Of a DNA stretch of 64,000 bases, positions 1 to 7,988 are shown piece by piece. Under the pieces are notes generated by a model. It had not been told where the DNA came from and made no database searches. It worked only from the letters and a program-made list of their open reading frames with translations. This stretch comes from Acuticoccus sediminis (GTDB lineage: Bacteria > Pseudomonadota > Alphaproteobacteria > Rhizobiales > Amorphaceae), in contig NZ_QHHQ01000002.1 in NCBI RefSeq assembly GCF_003258595.1, positions 1 through 64,000 of the forward strand. Reading direction: 5' to 3'. Position 1 is the first letter of the stretch. Every line of letters starts with the position of its first letter. The translations under genes and the position numbers were made by a program.

Positions 1-75
1 GCAACCCGCGCCTCAGGGGGTCAAAATTGGACGCCGATCCCCCGCTCTATGGGGTCAAAATTCCACGCCGGATCA
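1..75. mobile_element. Probable end of an IS21-like insertion sequence
   Basis: Two imperfect direct repeats of about 23 bp (17-39 and 51-73) share the core GGGGTCAAAATT and ACGCC. Tandem repeats of this kind are known at the termini of IS21-family elements. No transposase is in the window; it would lie to the left. A coding remnant begins directly to the right, which fits an insertion breakpoint near 75. The family assignment rests on recall of such ends, not on a search. The rest of 76-377 holds one repeat copy (187-236) and nothing else I can support. Confidence 0.4.
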
Positions 76-162
76 CACGATGGCCTCGTAGTAGAGAAGA
101 TCAACGGACGTTTCGTTGTCGGCGACGATCATAGCGGCCCTTGCTACGGCTTCCGAGCCCAC
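73..162 (-). pseudogene. N-terminal remnant, possibly of a KAP-family P-loop NTPase
   Basis: The leftward frame from GTG at 162 reads about 29 residues including DNETSVDLLYYEAI, then stops where the IS-like repeat begins. I recall this motif from the extreme N-terminus of some KAP-family NTPases, where it precedes the Walker A motif. Here the Walker region is missing, so the gene would be cut off after roughly 30 codons by the element at 1-75. The fragment is very short and the family call is weak. Confidence 0.25.
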
Positions 163-186
163 TTGCGCCGGTCGAAGCCCCTGACG

Positions 187-236
187 TGACAAGACCTCTG
201 CACTTGTATGCTTTAGGCAAGGAAATGTCACGCACG
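187..236 (+). repeat. Promoter/start repeat, copy 1
   Basis: This 50-bp segment matches 5701-5750 at 45 of 50 positions and shares its first 19-bp block, with a few changes, with 7327-7376. It contains a -10-like TATGCT, a Shine-Dalgarno AAGGA and an ATG (224) that is followed by a stop after four codons. It therefore looks like the front end of a gene whose body has been replaced. Together with copy 2 it brackets the leftward defence pair at 378-5586. Confidence 0.7.
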
Positions 237-377
237 TAACGGCGATCGAGTTGTTGCGTGTCTGGTTGGCTCAACCGGCCAGTGTTAGCTTGAGCTTAAT
301 GAAATAGGTTCCGAAGCCGTGCATCGGCAGACCCAATTCCCCGCGCTCCGCCCAAAGAGCCAAGATTTCGCGATACT

Positions 378-3300
378 TCAAAAGCCGTCGTCCTGCCTTG
401 GCCCCTCCTCCCGCGCAGGAGATAGCGACCGCATAGTCATCACACCAATGCGTTGCGGCAGGTGGAAAGCTCTGGGATCGCCGACCTCTCGCGGCACCGG
501 AACACCCAGGACCGAGTCGAGCACCCAGGCCGTGAAGCGTTCTACATCGTTGCTGGGATCGAGGCTGTCAGACCAACCCTGGACCTCGGCTTGGCGCTTC
601 TTGCTGAGGTCTTTCCATTCGGTCCCGCTGGCAAGCTCGGCGAGAATCGATTCCAACCCCGTGAACTCCGTATCCCGTTCTGGCTCGGCGACCACCGCAC
701 ACACTTTCATCAGCGCTGCGCGCGCGGCAAATTTCGGACCTTCAAGGCGGCGAGCAAGAACTTTCTGCGTCTCCCCTCCCAGAACTCCCGCAGCCATCAG
801 GAGCGGCCCGGCGACAACAGGCGAGTCTTCGTTCGCCATGCCGATCGCGGTCGAACTCAGTTGCATCGGTTTGTTCGCAACCGCCCGATCGAAGGCCGAC
901 CAGGCGGCCGCCTGGGCCAAGGGCCTGTGCTCAGGCGCGCACTTCATTCCTGAGCTTTCGAGCGCGACATTTATCGCATCGGAGATCCGATCATCGTCCT
1001 TGTCGGCTAAGGCCGCGATCGCCGCACAGGCCACAAACGGATCACGCGTTTCCGCCTGAATGGCATCAAGCAGAGCAGTGACGGCATCTTCTGGCAGTTG
1101 CTCGTACGCCCCCAGAGCACGCGCAGCGGCGCGCGCGACTCGAAATTCCGACCAGGAAGACCCTCGGAGATAGCCGGGATCACTGCTGAAGTCGCGTTCA
1201 TCGCTCAACAACTTCACGAGCGCATCGATCGCTTCTGGCCATCTGTATTCCTGCATGAGTCGCGCCCAAGCAAGACGCACATCCGCGCTCCGGTCGTTCG
1301 CTGCTCCCAGAATCCGATCCCTGTCTTGTGACGCCCCCAATTGCATAACCGCTTCAAGCGCTGCCCGACGTACAGGATACCGCTCATGTCCAAATGCCTT
1401 CCGCAGCACCGTCTGTGCGTTCGGCTTTCGAGAGATCACGAGGGCATGGACCGCAGCGGTCCCGTCGTCCGCATCGCCCTCCGCCAACAAGCGTTCCGCC
1501 GCGGCATCGATGTCAATGCCAATCGCAGCGGCAGCGCAAACGAGCGGCCCGGCCACATCGTTCGACAAGGTCGGCAGCAAAGACGCCAGCAAATTCGTGG
1601 CCGACTCGGACATGTTCCGCGTTGCGGCCGTAATCTCTTCTTCGCTCAGCAACGCGACCAGCAGGCGCCCACACTCGTATACCGGTGCGCCCAAAATATC
1701 GCACACGCGTTGCGCCCGCGCGCGTCGAGCCACCTTGCCGGCTTCGCCGCGGCCATCGCTATCGAGGGATGTGCGGATCACATCGTAGACAAGCTCGAGT
1801 TGGCGCTCCGTTGTGACGCGAGGAATGATCTTGGCAAGCAGGGAAACGGGATCACCGGATGGCTGACTGGATTGAGCGGCAATTTCGATCAAGGTACCGC
1901 GCAAGCCACTACCAAGGTTCTCCTTGGCCAATTCGGCTTCGAGCAGGTCTGCGAAATCACCGCTCCAATGTTGTTGGACGGCATGCCAAGCGGCTGCTCG
2001 CGTCCAACCCTCGGCGTGTTGCAGCAACAGCCGAAGGTCACCGGAATCTGGTCTGCGGCGGCTTTGACCAATCAGTTCCGATGCCGCCGAAATCAACGAC
2101 TGACGATGCGGATGTCCGACGATCCAGGAGAGCCCGCCGCGACGACGACGCAGTTTCACAATCTCCTTCATCCCGCATTGCGCATTGTAATAACGCTCCT
2201 GGGGCTCCTCGAGGATATGATCGGCGGCGACGGCATCGACTTCATGCTCTTCGGCTTGACGTCCCTGCTCCGCGTATTCCTTCTCCATCCAGGCGTCAGC
2301 TTCAGCTTCGGACTGGGCAAACCGTGTGATAGCTCGATCAAAGTCCGGCGAGTCACCCGCGCAGGCGCCCGCCACGATCGCCTCGATATTCTCGTTAGGC
2401 CCGCCGGGCCCGGCAACCGTGTCCAGTGCGTCCCAAAATGCTGGAGCGATGCCGGGCACAAGCTGTAAGAGCAGCGCGGCGACCGCTGGGTCGTAGTTCG
2501 TTCGCGCAAATGGCAACACCTCTCGCACGAACCGCTCGACGAGAATTGCCGTGCGCGCATCGTCTTTCAGCTCGGCCACGTCACTTTCGGACAACGCTGG
2601 CGGCCGCCACCGCTCCATAAAGGCAGTCTCTTCCGTTTCCGGACCACCATCGATCAGAGCCTGCGCCAAGCGGCTCGGCACGTGCGCATCCGACCCGAAA
2701 CGAGCTAAATCGGCCAACGCCCGCTCGAAGTCGTAGCGTCTGTCGGCATCGGTCGCCTTCTTTTCGAGATGGTCGTCGAGTTGCGCCTGAGTTGTCGATG
2801 CCAACGACAGTTCGATGCCATCGAGCTTTGCCGCTTCCCGCAGGGCCGCAAGTCCTGACTCGATTCCCCAATCGTCGCTCTGCGCGTCCAGCGCTGCGAG
2901 ACCATCTACGACCAGCGAGAGGACGTGCTCCGCTTCGACTCTCTGGCGCATGAACGCCATGCGCAAACCTTCCTCCACCTTGGGATGGTAGAGAGAAAGG
3001 CTTCGACCATCCTGCCGCAGGTTGCGCCCCGCAACGAGGAAGTCGATCATTCCATCAACGTCAGGCCGAACGGTGCTATCGATTACACGTATTCGCCTTA
3101 GCAGCCTTGCGAACACGTCACGAAGGACAGCGCCCCTGGCGATCAGCAACGCCCATATGACCGCCGCGCCCGCAACACCTTCAGCGCCCAAAGGTACAAT
3201 TTGCTTGGCGATGACACCGGAAATCGCGTCAATTTGGGAATCGGATATGATCTCCTCAACCTTGCGCGGCTTCAGGGCATCTTCGCGGGTGAGCGCGACG

Positions 3301-4685
3301 AGGAAGCGGTCAACCTCATAGGGCCGATGCAACGCCTTCAGCGCGGCCTCGCGATAGTCGCGTGCCAAAGACCGAGCATGCCCGGTCACATCGCCGGCGA
3401 TGCCATCGTAAATTCTCCCGATACGCTCCGAACCATAATCGTCGATTTCAATTGGCACCATATAGGGCGTGAGTTCTTTCGTGAGCTCGGCGCCCGCGCT
3501 CTGCAGAACATCCGACCGTGATGTGACCACGAACTTCCGCTCCGGTCCGGCGCTACTCAACAGCTTCGGAAGTTCCCCGGTCCAGCGCTCCGCCTCCGGC
3601 GTCAGACGGTTGCCGCCCCACGGGTCACGCAAATGAAAGAGAACGGCACCGGACTGTATCAGTCGTTGACGGATTGGGCCTGGACCGTGTTCCTCACCGA
3701 CGACTTCGAACGGCGGATCGGCTTTCCGCAGTCGTGCTTCAAGAATATCCGCCGTCAGCGTTTTCCCCGTTCCGGATGGTCCGGCGATGATTACTGCGTG
3801 GGAACTGTCCAGCTTCCGCAGTATGTGATCAAATGATCGCGGAGGAACATAGTGGTCCATTGCACGTGTCGGTGCGACTGACCCTCCATGGTGCGTGAGC
3901 ACAGACACCAACTCAGCTCTGGACCATCGACCGCCGTTTTGCCCACGAATACGATTCCGTACTGCCTCGCGTAGGTCCCGCAGACACGCTGCTTGGTTCA
4001 CGCTCGGAACATGACCGTGGCGCGAGAGCAGGCGTTCGATACGAGACCGCAGAACCTCCTCCGTCACGCCGGCGCACAGGAGTATCCTTGGCGCCAACTC
4101 AGACTGGGTAGCCGCATCGAGGCCCTGACGCGCATAGGGCGGCAGGTCGCTGACCTCCGGAAAATCGAGAATCTCCTCCCCTCGGTGCACACGGAGAGAG
4201 TGGGAGAGCGCTTCGTTCGTGATGAATACGTATCGCCGTCGCGTATCCGCTTTGAGCATCTCGAGCGGGCGCGAGCGTTGCCCACCGTCGTTGTCCTTCT
4301 TGTTCGCCGTTCCGGTCAGGATTCTTGCAAAGTCCTTCGACGACCACGGCGAGCTCGAACGCGTCTTGACCTGGAAGATCAAATCCATCCGGTCATCCAC
4401 CTGCGCCATCAGACCAAGAAGTGCATCGGCGGGCTTCTGAATTGAGGCCTCTATGTCCTCATGCGAGGGTGGCTCGATATTGAGCGTATCCGTCGCCGCC
4501 TTGGCCAGCATCAGATCGAGCGCTATCCAGATCGTCACTTCGATTTGGTACTCGTATCCAGCATAGCCAGGATTGCCGCCAGCACCACGTTTCCTCCCCC
4601 TGGGAAGCGCGGTGGGACCACGGTTCTTGGCGTTCGCCTTGCCCAACCGCGCCTCTGTGCTTCTGGTCTTCGACTTATCCGCCAC
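378..4685 (-). CDS. Nuclease-STAND NTPase-HEAT protein, probable antiphage effector
   Basis: This 1435-residue protein has the three-part layout of antiviral STAND (Avs-like) proteins. The N-terminus (about 40-150) has GYEYQ, an acidic IEP..ED segment and LIFQVKTR, the pattern of a Cap4/DUF4297 or Mrr-like nuclease with a QxK site. Residues about 300-400 form a STAND NTPase: Walker A AGPSGTGKT (301-309), a Walker B-like VLFHLRDPWG (348-357) and VVTSRSD. The C-terminus, about 1090-1270, carries HEAT-like helical repeats such as VRRAALEAV, a plausible sensor region. In known Avs proteins the C-terminus binds a phage protein and the complex activates the nuclease. The ATG at 4685 overlaps the upstream gene by 11 bp, so the two are one operon. 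The nSTAND3 assignment is from motif reading; which target it senses is unknown. Confidence 0.75.
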   Translation of the reverse strand: MADKSKTRSTEARLGKANAKNRGPTALPRGRKRGAGGNPGYAGYEYQIEVTIWIALDLMLAKAATDTLNIEPPSHEDIEASIQKPADALLGLMAQVDDRMDLIFQVKTRSSSPWSSKDFARILTGTANKKDNDGGQRSRPLEMLKADTRRRYVFITNEALSHSLRVHRGEEILDFPEVSDLPPYARQGLDAATQSELAPRILLCAGVTEEVLRSRIERLLSRHGHVPSVNQAACLRDLREAVRNRIRGQNGGRWSRAELVSVLTHHGGSVAPTRAMDHYVPPRSFDHILRKLDSSHAVIIAGPSGTGKTLTADILEARLRKADPPFEVVGEEHGPGPIRQRLIQSGAVLFHLRDPWGGNRLTPEAERWTGELPKLLSSAGPERKFVVTSRSDVLQSAGAELTKELTPYMVPIEIDDYGSERIGRIYDGIAGDVTGHARSLARDYREAALKALHRPYEVDRFLVALTREDALKPRKVEEIISDSQIDAISGVIAKQIVPLGAEGVAGAAVIWALLIARGAVLRDVFARLLRRIRVIDSTVRPDVDGMIDFLVAGRNLRQDGRSLSLYHPKVEEGLRMAFMRQRVEAEHVLSLVVDGLAALDAQSDDWGIESGLAALREAAKLDGIELSLASTTQAQLDDHLEKKATDADRRYDFERALADLARFGSDAHVPSRLAQALIDGGPETEETAFMERWRPPALSESDVAELKDDARTAILVERFVREVLPFARTNYDPAVAALLLQLVPGIAPAFWDALDTVAGPGGPNENIEAIVAGACAGDSPDFDRAITRFAQSEAEADAWMEKEYAEQGRQAEEHEVDAVAADHILEEPQERYYNAQCGMKEIVKLRRRRGGLSWIVGHPHRQSLISAASELIGQSRRRPDSGDLRLLLQHAEGWTRAAAWHAVQQHWSGDFADLLEAELAKENLGSGLRGTLIEIAAQSSQPSGDPVSLLAKIIPRVTTERQLELVYDVIRTSLDSDGRGEAGKVARRARAQRVCDILGAPVYECGRLLVALLSEEEITAATRNMSESATNLLASLLPTLSNDVAGPLVCAAAAIGIDIDAAAERLLAEGDADDGTAAVHALVISRKPNAQTVLRKAFGHERYPVRRAALEAVMQLGASQDRDRILGAANDRSADVRLAWARLMQEYRWPEAIDALVKLLSDERDFSSDPGYLRGSSWSEFRVARAAARALGAYEQLPEDAVTALLDAIQAETRDPFVACAAIAALADKDDDRISDAINVALESSGMKCAPEHRPLAQAAAWSAFDRAVANKPMQLSSTAIGMANEDSPVVAGPLLMAAGVLGGETQKVLARRLEGPKFAARAALMKVCAVVAEPERDTEFTGLESILAELASGTEWKDLSKKRQAEVQGWSDSLDPSNDVERFTAWVLDSVLGVPVPREVGDPRAFHLPQRIGVMTMRSLSPAREEGPRQDDGF

Positions 4686-5586
4686 GGCCGGTGGCTCTCA
4701 GAACCATACGAATGAACGAGAACATGCGCCCGAAGAGATAGTCGACCTGATCGAGCGAGGTGAGCGGCTCCTGGGTTGTCTCGGAATGCCGGATGCGAAA
4801 TCCGTTGCCGATTTTCGTAAGAGCGGCAGCCTCTTCCGCCAGGACGCGGCGAAAATTCGATCCCGGAGCAGCGGCTCGGTCCAACAGCGCATCGGCCTGC
4901 GCACGCTTATCAGCGCCGGGCTCGAGCGTCTTGAGACGCTCGAACGCGTCCCAGAGTTTTTCCACGGCATCCACACGGTCCTCGGATTTGGGCAGCGCGA
5001 TCCTCCGTCGGGCGATTTCGAGCAAGCGGTCGGTTTCCACATCCCCCGTCGTGAACTGTGTCCAACTCAGTGCGTCCGCCAACGGTTGCGGCAAGAGCCT
5101 GCGCACTTGCCCTTCCGCCGATAGCTCATAAGCGACGCCGTTACGAGCGAACAGAAGGTTCACGTCTCCGACGAGGCGCGTCAATCCGGCTTCGCGATCC
5201 CAGCTGAGGTGGTGATGGCCGAAGAAGGAATGGTACGAACCTTCAATCGGTTGACCAACTGCGGTCGCGCAAAACTCGAGGAGATCAAGGATGGCCGGGG
5301 TCTCGGGCAGATCCGAATGTGAGACTGGCCACTCGACAAACGGCACTTCCGCCCGCAGCACCCGCGCGAACGCCTGACTATCACACCCGCAGGGGCCGTA
5401 TCCATCGGGGCACTGCTCGGGAAAGCGATATCCGAAAGACCCGTCCCCGAGCCGCGTGTCGATCAGACCGTGGAGACCTCCCCACAAGCGCTCATCGATC
5501 ACATCGATTGTGCGGGGGCGTTCACCGTACTCGCGGTCCGTAAAGTATCGAGTCACGCTGCCCCTCCGAGCTACCATTTCCACCAA
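4675..5586 (-). CDS. Abi-like partner of the STAND protein, unknown function
   Basis: This 303-residue protein is encoded just upstream of the STAND gene, and the genes overlap by 11 bp (4675-4685). It has no membrane segment or signal peptide. Notable blocks are a Cys-rich stretch CPDGYGPCGCD near residue 60, GHHHLSWDRE, DVNLLFARNGVAYEL, KLWDAFERLKTL and, near the C-terminus, IGNGFRIRHSE. The last block resembles the RH-containing end of some abortive-infection and HEPN-like proteins. The layout suggests a separate N-terminal domain and a helical C-terminal effector or regulator domain. Tight overlap with the nuclease-STAND gene implies a joint role in defence. I do not recognise a named family. 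Confidence 0.6.
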   Translation of the reverse strand: MVEMVARRGSVTRYFTDREYGERPRTIDVIDERLWGGLHGLIDTRLGDGSFGYRFPEQCPDGYGPCGCDSQAFARVLRAEVPFVEWPVSHSDLPETPAILDLLEFCATAVGQPIEGSYHSFFGHHHLSWDREAGLTRLVGDVNLLFARNGVAYELSAEGQVRRLLPQPLADALSWTQFTTGDVETDRLLEIARRRIALPKSEDRVDAVEKLWDAFERLKTLEPGADKRAQADALLDRAAAPGSNFRRVLAEEAAALTKIGNGFRIRHSETTQEPLTSLDQVDYLFGRMFSFIRMVLRATGRGG

Positions 5587-5700
5587 TCACGGCCGCGGGA
5601 CCGATCGCATCTTTGACCCTCCCGGGTGGGTTCTTCCATTGCCGCACTGGCGCTTGGTCTACCGGCTTTTTCCCAAGCTATGGCAAGCTAATCCCACCTG

Positions 5701-5750
5701 TGATAAAACCTCTGCACTTATATGCTTTAGGCGAGGAAATGTCACGCGCG
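5701..5750 (+). repeat. Promoter/start repeat, copy 2
   Basis: This copy is 45/50 identical to 187-236 and shares the exact 19-bp TGATAAAACCTCTGCACTT with 7327-7345. It includes a -10-like TATGCT, a GCGAGGAAATG start context with ATG at 5739, and MSR as the first codons. It lies in the space between the leftward STAND pair and the rightward gene at 5873. Confidence 0.75.
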
Positions 5751-5876
5751 TCGGTCGATTTCTCACTCGCGATCGCTGTTTGCGCCATCGTCACCGTGCG
5801 GAGCCAATCATTCGAGCGAGTACACACCTGTCCTGGCGCAAAGGCGAGGCGCCGTCATCGAGGCCCAGTCAGTTGA
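5739..5876 (+). CDS. Possible 45-residue leader peptide coupled to the next gene
   Basis: This short frame starts at the ATG inside repeat copy 2 with a good Shine-Dalgarno (GAGG, 4-5 nt upstream). It ends with TGA at 5874-5876, overlapping a TTG start of the next gene in the sequence TTGA. The peptide begins MSRASVDFSLAIAV and is basic near its end. It may be a translated leader that couples ribosomes to the downstream gene, or the leftover front of an ancestral gene. I see no domain. Confidence 0.3.
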   Translation: MSRASVDFSLAIAVCAIVTVRSQSFERVHTCPGAKARRRHRGPVS

Positions 5877-7264
5877 CCGCCCCCAATCATCTTCAAACCG
5901 CATGTCTTCCAAGACGGCGATTCGACGCTCTCGCCGGATACACACGTCAGCCGTTCATCCTCCTCGTCACGGAAGAGATCGAGTGGCACGCATCCTCGGA
6001 CGAGCGCGTCCTCGGCGTCGTGACGCGGGATCGCATCGATCACGACTTCGGATGGGTCGCGCTCGGACGTGATGAGCAGCTGCGGTTCCGGGCCGTAGCA
6101 GTGAATGCGTCACTGCCAAGTGCTGACGCCGCACGCGGTCAACTGCTCGAACGCATGAGTGTGCTCGCTGCAGCGCCGGACGTCGAATTCCACCAAGGCG
6201 ATTCGGAGCGGGCGCCCGTCGACTTCTTCGCCCCGCTCGTCCCAGCCGAGCGTCTGCATCCAACCTTCAACATACTGACATCGGAGGAACGCTATTCGCC
6301 GGCTCGCGATCTCATCGCGGCGATGATGCGCTTCCACGAAGATGCCGACGGGAATTTCGTCGAGCAGTTCCAGACGACGGGCTTCGACCCGCGGCTGTGG
6401 GAGCTCTACCTCTTCGCCACCTTCAATGAGTTAGGCTACGCTCGAGACTCCGCAATTGCGGTGCCAGACTTTGTCTTGACCGGCCTGTCCGGCCGGATTG
6501 CGATCGAAGCGACCACTGCCAATCCTCCCGGTGGTGGTGCGCCGCCTCCTCCGAATCCAACCACGCCAGATGAGTTCACAGCCTATTTGCAGGACTACGT
6601 CCCAATAAAGATCGCACGCGCGCTGACACGTAAGCTCAACAAGACACCGCCCTATTGTGACACAGAGGAATTGCGGGAGATTCCCTTCCTTCTGGCCGTC
6701 CAGGATTTTCATGGGCCAGGCTCCATGCGCATGGTCGTTCCCGCAACCACAGAATATGTCTTTGGTATTCGCCATAGCTTGGTGAACGGCAGGCGGAAGA
6801 TCGAGCGCATCACCGAACATCGCTTCGGTCGTTCCGTGGAAGGCTCAGGCTTCTTCTCCCTGCCCGGCGCCGAGAATATCAGCGCCGTGGTCGTCAACCC
6901 GCAAGGGACCATCACGAAGTTCAATCGCATGGGCTACCTTGCCGGTTTCGGCAGCCGGCGCGTCCGCATGATTCGCACTGGCATGCGACGCGGTGAACTC
7001 GACGATGACGGACCGATGCCCAAGCCGTTCTCACATGCCGTCCACGCTCCCGACTACGACGAGTCCTGGGTCGAAGGCATGGTCGTCCTCCACAATCCGA
7101 ATGCACGCATCCCGCTCGATCCCGCCCTGATTCCGGGAGCCAATCACGAGTTCCTGCAAGGGGATGGAGGGATCATGTCGCTCCTGCCTGAATTCCACCC
7201 GTACTTCTCCCAGACGGCGATCGCCGTCGAGAGCGAAGACCACAAGCAAGCGCCCGTGGAGTAG
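5873..7264 (+). CDS. Conserved hypothetical protein, defence-island associated
   Basis: This is a protein of about 463 residues from the TTG at 5873, the start that overlaps the preceding stop. Frames further upstream lack credible signals. The recognisable part begins near FDALAGYTRQPFILLVTEEI. A central block, AVPDFVLTGLSGRIAIEATTAN, has the spacing of a PD-(D/E)xK-like core (PDF followed by IEAT), but this is only a suggestion. No transmembrane segments or signal peptide are seen. Similar proteins of this length occur, as far as I recall, as unnamed genes near defence loci. It lies between promoter-repeat copies 2 and 3, so it may behave as a single-gene cassette. Confidence 0.7.
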   Translation: MTAPNHLQTACLPRRRFDALAGYTRQPFILLVTEEIEWHASSDERVLGVVTRDRIDHDFGWVALGRDEQLRFRAVAVNASLPSADAARGQLLERMSVLAAAPDVEFHQGDSERAPVDFFAPLVPAERLHPTFNILTSEERYSPARDLIAAMMRFHEDADGNFVEQFQTTGFDPRLWELYLFATFNELGYARDSAIAVPDFVLTGLSGRIAIEATTANPPGGGAPPPPNPTTPDEFTAYLQDYVPIKIARALTRKLNKTPPYCDTEELREIPFLLAVQDFHGPGSMRMVVPATTEYVFGIRHSLVNGRRKIERITEHRFGRSVEGSGFFSLPGAENISAVVVNPQGTITKFNRMGYLAGFGSRRVRMIRTGMRRGELDDDGPMPKPFSHAVHAPDYDESWVEGMVVLHNPNARIPLDPALIPGANHEFLQGDGGIMSLLPEFHPYFSQTAIAVESEDHKQAPVE

Positions 7265-7326
7265 TGCGCCGCCCACGCCCCCCCTCGGCAGCTCCAAACG
7301 AATTTTTGAATTCCTACATGATCTTG

Positions 7327-7376
7327 TGATAAAACCTCTGCACTTCTTTCTAAGAGCATAGCAAATGTCACCACAA
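7327..7376 (+). repeat. Promoter/start repeat, copy 3 (abiEi promoter)
   Basis: The first 19 bp are identical to copy 2 and the last nine bases (AAATGTCAC) also match; the middle has diverged. Here the repeat serves a real gene: the ATG at 7365 is the abiEi start. TTGTGA at 7325 and TTCTAA at 7348 are 17 bp apart and could be -35 and -10. AbiEi proteins are known to repress their own promoters through inverted repeats, so an operator is expected here. Confidence 0.6.
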
Positions 7377-7988
7377 CCGAGGACGCAGCGTGACACGGCC
7401 CGCGACCTTTTCCGCGAGAAGGGGCTCGTCCGCATGCGCGATATGCGCGAAGCCGGCGTCAGATCCGAAACCATTGCGCGCCTCGTTCGTGAAGGTGCGG
7501 TCACGCGCGTGGCGCGAGGCCTCTACCAGTTGGCCGACCACATGCCCGATGCCCGGCGCAGCTTCGCGGAGGCTTCAGCTCTCGTGCCCAGAGGCGTGAT
7601 CTGCCTCACATCCGCGCTTCAGTTTCATGAACTGACACTGCAGATGCCCTCCGCGGTGTGGATCGCCATCGACCGCACCGGCTGGAAGCCCAAGGTCGAA
7701 TACCCGCCCATCCGCTTCGTCCGGTTCAGCAGCCGAGCGCTCAAGGAGGGCGTGAAGCGACACCTTATCGATGGTATCGAGGTGCCGATCTTCGAACCCG
7801 CCAAGACGCTCGTCGACTGCTTCCGGTATCGCAACAAGATCGGTCTTGACATCGCCCTGGAGGGGCTGCGCGAAGCGCTGCGAACAAAGCGGGTGACACC
7901 GGACCAACTCTGGGACTTTGCCCGCACGGCCCGTGTCTGGTCGGTCATGCGCCCCTATGTCGAAGCGATGGTCGCTGATGGCGCGTGA
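7365..7988 (+). CDS. abiEi: AbiEi-family antitoxin/transcriptional repressor
   Basis: This 207-residue protein has the AbiEi layout. The N-terminal winged helix (about 8-60) includes TARDLFREKGLVRMRDMREAG and RVARGLYQL. A middle block follows with LTSALQFHEL, and a C-terminal antitoxin domain has VPIFEPAKTLVDCFRYRNKIG. In type IV toxin-antitoxin systems AbiEi represses the promoter and counters AbiEii without direct binding. The ATG sits inside repeat copy 3. The stop overlaps the abiEii start by 11 bp. It is the first gene of a run of four overlapping genes that also encodes a TIR protein and a PIWI protein. Confidence 0.85.
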   Translation: MSPQPRTQRDTARDLFREKGLVRMRDMREAGVRSETIARLVREGAVTRVARGLYQLADHMPDARRSFAEASALVPRGVICLTSALQFHELTLQMPSAVWIAIDRTGWKPKVEYPPIRFVRFSSRALKEGVKRHLIDGIEVPIFEPAKTLVDCFRYRNKIGLDIALEGLREALRTKRVTPDQLWDFARTARVWSVMRPYVEAMVADGA

